NCBI GenBank assembly: GCA_026874595.1
Contig: CM049307.1
Coordinates: forward strand, 42,042,362-42,106,361
DNA length: 64,000 bases
From: Sipunculus nudus
Lineage: Eukaryota > Annelida > Sipuncula > Golfingiida > Sipunculidae
Reading direction: 5' to 3'
Part shown: piece by piece, positions 24,116 to 35,500 of the stretch
How positions within the stretch are numbered: the first letter of the stretch is position 1
Layout: every line of letters begins with the position of its first letter
Translations under genes and position numbers: made by a program
Notes under the pieces: model-generated
Databases searched by the model: none
What the model was told of the DNA's origin: nothing
Seen by the model: the letters and a program-made list of their open reading frames with translations, nothing else

Positions 24116-27100
24116 TGGATAACGTTATTATACAACAATTGTTTATGGTGCAGACAATATTATTATTTACTTTTGATTTTGACTGGGGATTTTGCTGTTG
24201 TTTTTTTTTCAGGTATTTTGATAATATAACAATTTTTATTTCAGGAATTTTTTTACACTAGGATAGTTAGACTACCAGTGACAGCTGTGTGTAAAATGAG
24301 CATAAAAATAGGTTTTTCTCTCAGTTATTGTACTTCATCTAAGATAACATGGAGAGGTGGCATATATATGTATTATAAACATATAATTAATAATTAACTT
24401 TAAGCTAATATATGGAAAAAAATTTATCTGCCAAAAATAGTTATTGATGTTGATAACGTGAAACATGATTTGAAACCAAAATACTATTATAATTTTATTT
24501 TAAATTATACTTTAATTGAACAAAAAAAATGTGATAAATATGTATATATTTAATTTTATGTATACCCGGGCAGTGTGTAATCAAGTTTGTGAACTGTAAT
24601 TAATACAGTGTGGTTGGTGATTAATGAATTTTTGTAGTAAATCAGACACAGGTATGAGTGTTTGATGTATATTTAATCTCAGCACTTCAGTCTGGCAGGT
24701 TCTGACTATCAGCTGCTGTTAATCCATCATGTTGATCTAGCAGGTCTGTGCAACTGTCACAGGCAGGTTTTTGTCTCTCATACATAATGGTATTAATGAG
24801 ATCTTAATCTGATATTATTGCTGTGACAGTTTTAAAAATTAAAGAAATATTTTTACTTGATTAACCAGGTCTTATCATTGTAATATATTTATATATAAAT
24901 TCTGTAGTAGATTACCAATTATATGGTTGTAGCTTTATGGTTACAAAGAATTTTTCAGAAATGTGATTATGATTTATCATTAGTAAAAATGATTGAAGCC
25001 AAAAAAAAAAAAATTAGAACCTAAAATTTTGAGTAATTCAGTTTCAGACAACAAGTGGTGTGATAAAGAGGTATTACTGTATATTGTTTTAATATGAAAC
25101 ACTCTTCTGCTTAATGTATTCTGTACTTCTAAAGACACACATGAGGGTGCCTTCCATGAGTTTATCCATTGCCCATTCTGTCTTTTGATTATTACATTTT
25201 GATATGATCATGTTTGACATTTGTTTCAGATTATAATTTTCCAGTATCAGTAACTTTTAAAATGAAACATTAACTCATAATATCAGCAGGCTTCTAGATT
25301 GATAGGGCCATGATTATTCATTTGGTTATAAGGTCAAAGGTCATAGGTTACAATATTTAAATTCATGATAGTGCCTGGAGGAAGAATCCTTGTACCAGAA
25401 CCAGGTCAAGTAGCGCAGTTGGTGAGAAGTACTTCATACACCAAGCCACAAATTTGTCACGATCCTTTCAGTCCTTCTGTAGCCCTGTGTTGTATGATGA
25501 TTGACAACCTTGTATGTTTGTTCTGTGTTGGCCTTCTAATGATACAGTATTATTGTTGTATATGGTGCATACTAATCGGATGATATGGTTATCAATATTA
25601 GATTGACACTACATGGGCCCCTTACATTGGGTAGTTACGGCAAAATTCTGCCAACAGACAAACAAACAAACACAGCTGTAAACATTAACTCCCTAATATG
25701 TTATAAAAAGGGGAAAATTTACTAGGTAATTAGTCTTCAGGTGTTTAAACAAAAATTAATCAATGATGAATCACCATGTAAAAAAAAACTGACGAGGAAG
25801 CTAGACTACTAAGGTGTCTCTTAAGCTGAATGTAACCGATTTGTATGATGATAGTTTTACACTTAAAATCCAGTCATCTGTGATGATTCCTGTTCCTTCA
25901 TATTCACTCTGTCAAGTGTGCAAATTTTTGTTAAAAGTACATACATGTACAACCAGTTCTTGATGCAAGATTGTATCAGATTTCTTCTTTTACAATCTGT
26001 TCTCAGGTTCCACACCTACACTTGTTTACCCAGTCTAGTCAGTGTTATTTCAGCCCGAAATATCACAATAATGAGCCACAGATTTTTTTGTTAATTTGTG
26101 ATAATTTGAGTTTTTTATTTGTGACATTATATTACTTCATGCTGGCAGTGAATGGCACTCACTGTGTGGTGTCACTGCATCTTAGTGTCGTTAGCTGGAG
26201 TTTTTCATCCACAGCTAATCATAGGGTTATATTTAAAATCATTTCAGAAATAATTGTGAGGGCATTCACCTTTAAGGATTCCCATGCTTCCTGGAAGGTT
26301 TTAATTCTGATATTTTTACAGGTATCTCTAAAAGGTATTGGAAAATATCAGATTTATACAGTTTCTTCAAATTTTCTTTATTCTTTAAAAAGGCTTGTAT
26401 TTCTTTGAAAACTGATATTAGAACCCTTGTATACAGTTACTGTAAGTGGTTATCTTGTAAAACATACTGTTGTACATGTAATTTTATCATTGAATTTAGA
26501 TAAAGCAAAAAGGCAGAAGACGTTCAGATGACTAAACTATGAAGGAAACAGGACAAGAAGATATTTGTAGAGATTTTCATACTTCATCTTGAGAATCATT
26601 AGTACTTTCACTAAAGTTCAAGATTGATGGATAGTTGACAGAGTTGCAAGGGGTCAGAGAAAAAATTATTCAGTGAAAAATTCATATCAAATCATGGAAA
26701 GTGATGGAAATTTTTTTAAATAGCTTTGGTGCTGGTAGCTGATTTTCAGGTTGAAAGAGTTTTGTGAATGTTTTAAGTCACGGACATGTTGAGTTGATTT
26801 TGAGCTATCTATGGTGAACATAGCTGGTTTTAAAGTTGAGAATTTTTAAAATCCATTGCTGTACAAACCAGCATTCAATCAGTCTTTACTTGATATTCAT
26901 TGTACTTTCAGTTAAGGGTCTGGTGTGTATGCAGATTAATTTGAATTGATTGTTTTCAATCAAATTTGTATTTGTGGCATATTCATGAACAGCTTGGTGG
27001 CCTTGAATGAGGTGACTTGTTTCCTGATTCCTCCGCTAGATGTTATATATTGTGTTAAAACCTGTGGTTGAAAATTTTATAGACTTGCCATGTATGCATT

Positions 27101-27560
27101 AATGATTTACAAATAAAATGCCAAAAAATATATAAATTTGTCCATAGATAAGGCTTAGATTGCAAACAAGTTATTAAAACATAGAAACAATGGTTATACA
27201 GTTAACACTACCATAGTTAAGTTGTATAATCACTGATAAAAGATCATTTATCCCCATGGACCTGTATTGTTATTGATACTATACAAGTTGATGTGTGTTT
27301 GTGTCAAAATAAAATAATAGCGGAGTGAAAACTTGTTTTTTAGTTTTCGTAACCATTTATCACAGGCGTTTACATGTGGTTAAATGAAGGAAGTAAAATA
27401 AACATGCAGGGAGAGGAGGCCACCTTCATTTCCTAAGGTCACACATATAACCAGACCAGATAAAAAAACAGAATGAACAATGTTAATTTGTGATTAAATC
27501 ATGTGATTTATCTTGATTCAATGTTGCCTGAGCCTTCATCTTCCTAGCGGTTTTTGATTT
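24116..27560. other. unique AT-rich sequence
   Basis: The stretch is AT-rich, with the window's longest open frame at 25971-26408 (145 codons). That frame is rich in F, L, S and I codons as expected from AT-rich DNA and shows no domain, so it is not called. A tRNA-like A-box is annotated separately at 25405. Confidence 0.4.
25405..25480 (+). repeat. possible tRNA-derived SINE remnant
   Basis: TAGCGCAGTTGG at about 25411 matches the pol III A-box consensus TRGCNNAGYNGG exactly and is followed by GTGAGAAGTACTTCATACACC, tRNA-like in spacing. No acceptable B-box was found downstream and no tRNA cloverleaf closes, so it is not a functional tRNA. It may be a decayed SINE head or coincidence. Confidence 0.2.
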
Positions 27561-29303
27561 TTAAGCTCAGCTGACTGAAAGTCATCTGAGCTATACTGTA
27601 GACCCTTTGTCCGTCGACAGGCCAGCCAGCAGTCCATTAACAAGGCACAAATCTTAACCACTGGCCCTAGAAGATTCTAAGTAAATACCCAAATAGGTCC
27701 GTAAAAGATCTCTTGGAAACCTGAAATTAGGTCACTGTGACCTATATCATCCAAGCTATGGGGCTCAAAAAGTATCCCTCAGAATAATTAAAAAATTGAT
27801 AAAAAAGCTCCAGTATCTGAATAACTAATTCATTGATTGCCATGATTCTTTACATATTGATTAGTGGTGGGCCGATCATCGAGTTTTACGGAAAGTCAGT
27901 CGGTTTGCTGCCACTTTCAAGCACTCAATTACCAAAGGCAACTATCGATTACATTATAATAATGATTGTTTTCTACCCAGAATGCCTTTATGTTATAGGC
28001 AAAAATGGTTCTTCCATTTTTTACCACATTCCGTGCTTCATATAATGAGTCTGTCTTCCCAGATAACTTCTGTATGTAACTGAGTATGATACGGTAGATG
28101 CGAGAACAGAGGACTTATTAAACTTATTATCTATGAAGTCGCAGGGAGCTGCAGAATTAGCAGAGAATTTTCTAATGAAATGTACATTGCAAAATATGGG
28201 CGGGAAGGCGTTAAAATACTCCATAAATTCTCCAAGTCTGTGCCAATTTTGCGAGATTCTCTTAGAAATAATCTTCTCAACTGATGCCAGGTGCCGCTGT
28301 TTAGGCCGTCCTTAAAAATTTATTTGTTGTGGCTAACCCGGCCGGTCAAGTATTTGGATTTCAGCTGGAAATTTTTGGACTAGTCTGCAATTTTTTTTTT
28401 TTTTTGGTATGAACTGCCCCAAGAGCACCTGGGCCTGTAAACTCTGCCTTCATGTGCTAGAAAAACAGCCCCTTTATAGGCCTAACATTCTTAGATGCTC
28501 TTAAATTCCATTATAAAAGATATTTCCCCATTTGCCAATCGTTAAATTTGATCCTTAGTCTTTATATGTAGAAGGATCATTACTCTCATACGTGAGAGGA
28601 GAATACCTGCAGTTTCACAGATAATTGCATATTTCTTTGATTATTACATACATTTCTCTGAACCGATTAATAATCGATCATCAGTCGGTTTGCTCAAACC
28701 GATGATCGATTATGATAAAGGAACCGACTCCCACCACTAATATTGATCATGCAGTGCTTCATCATTTCTGGAGACTGGTGGCGCCACATGTATTTTTTCT
28801 CTATTTTTGAGACCTTCAAATGAAGTAGTCTGGCTGTTAATAAAGCACAAACCATAACTGTTTGATTGTAACAGTATATCCAGCGAAATCTTGGGCAAAT
28901 CTCCATGGAAACCTAACATTAGGTCATGATGAATTATATTTTGGGAACTTCTGGTTAAAAACATGATTTTAAGCATGTAGGGAGTCAGACAGGGCACAGA
29001 TTGTGTCTGCTAGCTCAAGAATCTTCTGACGTGACATCCGGGGAGGTCCTTGAAAAACCCTCCAGGACACCCATGAAATTAGGTCACTGTGGCCTATGTC
29101 TTCTGTTGTTTTTTTTATGGCAGTTATATCAGAGTAATAGTTTTGCTATCATACATTTAGTCCTTAATAATCACAAAATGGGAGGGCCATTTCTTCAAAT
29201 GCTAAAATAATGTATAAAAACAATAACAATAGAAATAAGCATATTTTGCATTTGCTAAAATCTTACAAAATTCAGCAGGGCACTGTGACCCATGGGTACC
29301 TTG
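27560..29303 (+). mobile_element. family-1 Helitron-like element, copy 1e, split by a hAT MITE
   Basis: The 5' end AGCTCAGCTGACTGAAAGTC with ATCTGAGCT hairpin starts at 27564; the 3' end GACCCATGGGTACCTTG ends at 29303. Removing the hAT insertion leaves about 0.85 kb. It is a diverged subfamily: the interior 'gcacaaatcttaacc...ctggccctagaag' resembles copy 1f (35134) rather than 1b/1c. A GGTGGCGCCACA motif occurs at 28777. No coding capacity. Confidence 0.75.
27862..28739. mobile_element. hAT-type MITE with 8-bp target duplication
   Basis: It begins TAGTGGTGGGCCGATC and ends CCCACCACTA. Flanking sequence ATATTGAT is duplicated exactly at 27854-27861 and 28740-28747, the 8-bp duplication diagnostic of hAT. 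Subterminal regions carry repeated CCGAT/ATCGG and GATCGATTAT motifs in both orientations, typical of transposase-binding arrays. The 878-bp interior has only short frames (28021-28224 minus, 28133-28315 plus) without a recognisable BED finger or dimerisation domain, so it is non-autonomous. Confidence 0.9.
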
Positions 29304-30285
29304 TCTTTTTTTTTTGTAATGTTTTGGTAATATATATGTCAGATTCTAGGAAGAGTAACATCCTTCATTTACTATATAATCTGGGAAGCCCATGTGTAAA
29401 TATATCAGTGTCTTAATGCAAATTTATGCATCCACATGTTGTTTAAATGAATAATTTGTTTATAACATTTCTGAAGTCATGAACAGTCAGTTTGGTCCCA
29501 GCTGGCAGTCTTGAGTTTTTCATAGGATTTTTAGCGAACCTGTGAGCTTATGCGATGATGTGGCGTCGTCTGGCGTCTGTCTTCCGTCTTCTGTACGTTA
29601 ATCCATACTATCTTGAAAACGGCAAGAGTAAGCATCACAAAATTTTATGCAAAAAATTGGTCATCTAAAATAATTTTGCTTAATTTTTGGCTAACTGCAT
29701 TTTCTTAGATTTTATTGGGAAAAAGCTTTAAAAGCTTTAAAAATCTTCTTCTCTGAAACTGTCAAGCCAAATTGTCCAATACTTCACAGAAATGATTCCT
29801 GGAACAATCTTTCTCAAGTTTGTTCGAATGGTTTAAGTTCAGTGATTTTAGGCCAAAAAAGCATATTAAAATTACAATCTCAGAAACGGCTGGAGCTATC
29901 ATCACCAAATTTTATGCCAATGTTGGTCACATGAGTCATATCAGAAATTGAGGTATTGGTGGCGCCACCTGCATCAGCCTTTTTTGTACGGGGATCATCA
30001 GTGCCCGTATCATACTGACGGCTACAAAAAACTTCTTCTCTGAAACCATATGGCCAAAATGTTTAATATCGCACAGAAATGATCCTAGGGTAGTGCTTTC
30101 TGAAGTTTGTTCAAATGGTCTCAGTTCAGTGACTTTGGCTGAGTTATGGGAAGCTGAATTTAGTCATATGTCATAACATCCCATTTTAGCTAAGTGGCTA
30201 CAAAGATCTTCTTCTCAAAAACCACTGGGCCAAATTCTTAAATCTCACACATTAATTATCCTTAGATGTTGATAATTCAAATTTG

Positions 30286-30455
30286 TTCAAATGGTTTTGG
30301 TTCAGTGCTTTTTGGCTGAGTTAAGGGAAGCTGAACTTAGCCATTTTGCTGTATTTTCCCATATGAGTTATTCAAATGGTTTTGGTTCAGTGCTTTTTGG
30401 CTCAGTTAAGGGAAGCTGAACTTAGCCATTTTGCTGTATTTTCCCATATGAGTTA
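30286..30455. repeat. 85-bp tandem duplication inside copy 2a
   Basis: TTCAAATGGTTTTGG starts at 30286 and again at 30371 and the two 85-bp units are nearly identical. Copy 2b has a single unit at the corresponding place, so the duplication arose after the two copies separated. Confidence 0.9.
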
Positions 30456-32115
30456 TAAACCTGTAAAACGTTTTTTGATTGAGGCCACTGAGGCAAATTT
30501 GTTTAATATTTTACAATAATAAACCCCTGAATAATTCTTATAATAATTGCCTTTTATGGTTCCAAAGAATGAATTTCCGCTGAATTATAAAGATTGAATT
30601 GATTTTGCCAATTCAAGATTTTGCCATCAGTGAGATGTATCTGTTTTATAATTTTGCATTCAATATGCATCTGTAGTAATTTTTAGCAAACCTGTGAGCT
30701 TATGCGATACTATTTCAAAAACAACTGGAGCTAGCATCATGAAATTTAATGCAAAAAATTAGCCAACTGAAAAACTCTGCATTTTCTTTGATTTTATAGA
30801 GAAATAGCTAAAAAACCTTTAAAAATCTTCTCCGACGAAACGGTAAAGCCGAATTGTTCAATATTTCACAGAAATAATCTTTTATACCATCTCTCTCAAG
30901 TTTGTTTGAATGGTTCAAGTTCGGTGAATTTTGGCTGAGTTACAGGAAGTTGAACTTAGTCATCTGTCAAAAAAGCATACTAAAATGACAGTCTCAGAAA
31001 CGGCCGGAGCTATCATCACCAAATTTTATGCCAGTGTTGGTCACATGAGTCATATATGAAATTCAGGTATTGGTGGCGCCACCTGCTTTGACCTTTTTTG
31101 TACTGGGGTCATTGGTCATCTGTACATTAACCCATAATTTCTCAGGAATGGCAGGAGCTACCATCCCCAGATTTTATGCAATAATCTGTCACATATCAAA
31201 TGTTGTGGGATTCAGCCTATTTTTTTTGGCTATCTGCGTTTACTTAGATTTTATAGGGAAAAAGCTGAAAAACCTTTAAAAGTCTTCTTCTTGTAAACGG
31301 TCTAGCCAAATTGTTCAATATTTTGCAGAAATGATCCCAGAGGCAAGCCCTCTCTAGTTTGTTCAAATGGTTTGATGAATTTTAGTGGAGTTACATGAAT
31401 TTGAACAGTCATTTGGCCAAGTAAGCATACTGACATAGTAACCTCAGAAATGACAGAAGCTAGCATTACCAAGTCTTGTGCAAATGTTGGTCACATGACT
31501 CATATTTGAAGTTGCAGATTTTGTGGTGCCACCTACATTGACTGGTTTTTTATGGGCAAAAGCATCATAATTTTAGCCTCTTTCAGCTTAAAATGTTTAT
31601 GATGAAACTGTCAAGTTGAATAGTTCAGTTTTTCAAAAGAATTAACCTAGGACATGGTTCTTTCAATCATATCAGAAAAGCTTAAGTTGGTCTTATGGCC
31701 ATTATTATGTCTATTTCAAACTAAGGACTGCAAAACTGTTCTTCTACAAAATTATTGTTTCAATTATAACTTCTGTAACATTGCACAAAAATTATTCTTA
31801 GGTGGCCTTTGTTCAAGTTTACTTGAATGATTTTTGGCAGAATTATTGGACCTTTAACAATGAAAGAACTGCATCTTTTATTATTTTAGATATTTTGATA
31901 AAAAGTTTATGAATATGTCAGCTTAAAAAAAAAAGAATTTTAGCCAAATTCTTTCAGTATGTGTAAACAGATTCACCAACACTCCAAGATTGTGTCTGTA
32001 TCTTTAAATAGGTTGAGAAACTGCCAACTGTTTCAGATTTGGCAACAGATCAAGAGTTCATTCAGTGCAGCCAGATTTAGGTCAAGAGTTCAATCAGTGC
32101 AGCCAAGCACAAGGC

Positions 32116-32203
32116 ATGTGATCAACTCATGGGTGACATGTGAACACCTCATGGGCGACATGTGAACACCTCATGGGCACCATGTGATCACCTTATGGGT
32201 GTC
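32116..32203. repeat. 22-bp minisatellite, four units, inside copy 2a
   Basis: Units of the form ATGTGAACACCTCATGGGCG plus two bases repeat four times. The block is absent from copy 2b, which skips from a 'gaactgcatc' segment directly to the 'gagcttatgc' segment. Confidence 0.85.
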
Positions 32204-33184
32204 ATGCCCCTCAGGGCAGGGCCCCTGCATGAGCTTATGCAATGGTGTGGCTACTATTTCAGCTTGGCAACAGGCTAGAGGTCAGTCTCCATCTATTTAT
32301 AGATTTGGCAGACTGCCAACTGTATCAGATTAGGCAACAGGTCAAGAGTTCACTCAGTGCAGCCAAGTATGGGTCAGGAGTTCACTCAGTGCAGTAGCTG
32401 CATTCTATTTATAGTGTTGGCAGACTGCCCACTGCATCAGATTTGGCACCAAAGTTCAGCCTGGATCTATTTATAGCTTTGGCAGACTGCCAACTGTGTC
32501 AGATTATGCAACAGGTCAAGAGTTCACTCAGTCTAGCCAGGTGCAGGTCATGAGTTCACTCAGTGCAGTAACCTGAGCCAGCAAATTTGTCACAGTTCAC
32601 TCGGGGCAACTGCCTTTCTCACCTAAGCCTGATCAGCCCCATGCATGCATCAGACTCAAAGTAATTTTGATGTATTGGCCTGATATTTTGTCCTGTCTAT
32701 GTGTCTTTGATGGCTTTCTCGTTCACAAGACAGGTGTTGCCACCTACAATGACTTTTGCACAGTGTATGTGCCTGCTTATTTCTGCAAAGGAATTTGATA
32801 TATTAGCCTGAAATTGGGCATATATATACATATCTAATAGCTTTGTCGTATACAAGACTGGTGGTGCCACTTACAATAATTTTTGCACAGTGTGTGTCCA
32901 TGCTTATTTTCAGGAGGGGTTTGATATATCAGTCTGAAATTAGGCATATGTATATATCTCTGATAGCTTTGTTGTATACAAGACTGGTGGTGCCAGCTAC
33001 AATCATTTTTGTGTTGTGTGCACCCATGCCAGAATTTCAGCAGTGATGTTTGTGTAATTGTTTCTTATTCAAAATGTTTAGTACTTGCATTGTTCATATA
33101 CATGAGAAGTAATGGTCCAGCATTGAAGCATTATACCTGGTGTATTTCCCAATGCACAGGTTTGCATTAGGCCTGTAGGCCTTG

Positions 33185-35101
33185 TTTTTTGTTGGGGAGA
33201 TACAACAGTTTCCATACACTTTATTATGGAGAAGAATTTTAGCTTTGAGAATATGTACATATCATATGTCCCAGGGCAAAAGTTAAGATAACGTTAAAGA
33301 AAATCTAAAACATTCATTGCACACACAACTTGGACATTTCTTAGACCTTTAGATGTTGTCATGTGTCGGATTTAATGTATATTTTGCATTACAGCATATT
33401 GCATAGATACAAATTTTGAGATATAAAATGGCTTAAGATTATGATATATTTAGGCTATGCCTGATTGTGCCTTTGGTAATATGGCTCCAACTTCCCTGAC
33501 AAATACTGTTTCAGCTTCAGCATCTATTCTGTAATTGGTTTTGCTACGCTTCTTACACGGCGCTTTACCCATAGGCCAACTACCTATATCGTAAGCGCTG
33601 TTTGTTATGGCCTTGTATCCTGAATCTCTACACCAGAGGGGAGCACTGTATTTTGGTCCAATCAGATGAGACCCTGTGCTGGAAGCAAAACGGTTGACTA
33701 GCTTAGTGAGGAATACACAAAGCCAATGTTGTTCATTTTGTTTTGAGTGACAGCTCATCGCCCCGGCGACCGTTTGAACAGGCCAAAGACTCAAAGAGAA
33801 TTGCCCCGCTCGTGGTTTCTGGGCGGAGCCTGATGCCTGTCGAGTGTTTGTTGACTTGCATTTGGTTGGCTGATAGTCACATCAGCAGTTTCTCAAGCAG
33901 ACAGGCCCATGTGCACAACCTGGTGTTTAAATGCATCATAAACAGTCAAAGCATGCAGCGTGAAAACCAGTAGCTTCTTTAGAAGCGCATGATTTCCGCT
34001 GCCTCGGGGTCGTATGTTTTTGCATGAGGATTGTAAATTAAGAATATACATGTGACTGTGTACCTAATACTTGATGTGTAGTGTCACCTCTCATAGACTG
34101 CTATATACGTTTACATTAAATGTATATTGATTTTAGAATACTGTACTAGGTATGACGTCTCAAGGAAGCAATTGTATCTTTTTATGTAAATCAAGTGTCA
34201 AAACTGTGAAGTTGACTGATACATCACAATGATGGTTTATAACCTGACTTGAGTGTGGTAGAGTGGTCATATTTTTTTACCTTGTAGCGGTAATATGAGG
34301 TGTGTATCATATTCTCTGATAAATGATTCATGGTATCTCCAGCAGACAATGCTCTTGTCTGTCGTGGCATCTGATCAGCCGTCCCACAAAACACAGCCAG
34401 AATTCTAAAAGATGAACAGTACAAGACAGGCAGATAGGGGCTCATGTGGCTTCAATTGACCAAATTCTGAACCAACAGCCATGAAGTTAAATAAGAATAA
34501 AAATATATTTATATAATATTTGTGTATAATCATGTCTTCTCAGCTATTGCGCAGTGGTTGAGGCCTCCAGTTTTTTCAGTCCTCATGTAAGCTATGATTT
34601 GTTATTGTTAATGGTAGGAACCCTATAAAATCATATTTGACAATTGAAAGAAAGTAATCAATGATCATCAATTATTAATAGATTGTTTTATGTATCTTCT
34701 ATATTTCTGTTAAACATGCTATATTATAGGTCAGTATCCACCCAAGGACTCAATAAAAATGTTATCATTTTGGTATTGTTGAGCAGCAGTCATGATGGTA
34801 CAACTATTGCTATGTTTAACTGTAAAATTACTTTTTACACAAATGACTAAATAGACTAATCCAAGGAAACCTCAATCAATAATATTTATTTATTCATGCT
34901 AGAAAAACAGTGGTTATAGCTGATCATATAGCTGTGTATAATTATGCACTTATGTCAAGAGGGAGTATGTTTGGTGTTTGGTTTATAAAGTAAACTCGTG
35001 GTAGTGCATAAAATATCCTGAAGAAATCTACTTTTGTCAAGTTGTTAAATTTATATAGGTGCCTGCCCTGTAGGTGGTGCTGTTGGTTGCTTGAAGATGG
35101 T
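33185..35101. other. unique sequence with an unexplained open region
   Basis: At 33440-34010 composition is more balanced than in the flanks, and two overlapping frames are open on opposite strands (33450-33794 minus, 114 codons; 33743-33973 plus). Neither shows a domain I recognise, and no splice sites frame them. The rest is AT-rich unique DNA. Confidence 0.35.
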
Positions 35102-35123
35102 GATATATATATATATATATTAT
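35102..35123. repeat. AT microsatellite
   Basis: Simple (AT)n run immediately upstream of a family-1 5' end. Confidence 0.9.
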
Positions 35124-35130
35124 AATCAGT

Positions 35131-35500
35131 TTTAGCTCAGCTGACTAAGTCATCTGATGTACAGGTATGGCGCTTTGTCTGTCTGGTCGTATGTTAGCAG
35201 GGCACAAATCGTAACCGCTGAACCTAGAAGCCTGTAAGTAAAAACCTAGGAAGGTCCATAAAGAAATCTCCTTAGATACCTGAAATTAGGTCATTGCGAC
35301 CTATATCCTCCGGGCTATGGGGCTTGTAAGAACCCCCCAAAATAATAAAAAAATTTGATACAAAACCTCCAATAACTTGATAATCAATGCATGGATTGTC
35401 ATGAAACATGCCTTGAATATTAACCATGACTAGTTTTGTCAGCTCCCAAAAAATGGTGGTGCCACCTATATTTTTTCTTATTTTTACGAACATTTTTCTA
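35131..35500 (+). mobile_element. family-1 Helitron-like element, copy 1f, 3' end replaced
   Basis: It starts TTTAGCTCAGCTGACTAAGT (AGCTCAG at 35134) with the 5' hairpin partly eroded. The interior matches copy 1e (ggcacaaatcgtaacc, gaaattaggtcattg, and GGTGGTGCCACC at about 35456). The copy ends exactly where the family-2 element 2b begins, and no family-1 3' terminus is present. Confidence 0.75.

Larger units (their letters stand above)
29529..33184 (+). mobile_element. family-2 Helitron-like composite element, copy 2a
   Basis: The 5' end is TTTTAGCGAACCTGTGAGC (AGCGAACC at 29533). The 3' end has CACAGGTTTGC at 33155-33165, the inverted copy of GCGAACCTGTG with one change, then the hairpin AGGCC TGTA GGCCT and terminus CTTG at 33184 followed by T. 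A second 5' end (AGCAAACCTGTGAGC, 30685) and a weaker third (GAGCTTATGCAATGGTGTGGC, about 32230) lie inside, so one 3' end serves stacked 5' ends. GGTGGCGCCACC palindromes occur at 29958 and 31072. The tail carries monomers related to family 3. Non-coding. Confidence 0.85.

Noticed and set aside
25405-25480. Functional tRNA gene
   Set aside because: Only the A-box matches; no B-box and no cloverleaf.
25971-26408. Longest open frame in the window (145 codons)
   Set aside because: F/L/S/I-rich composition as expected from AT-rich DNA, no domain, no splice or promoter context.
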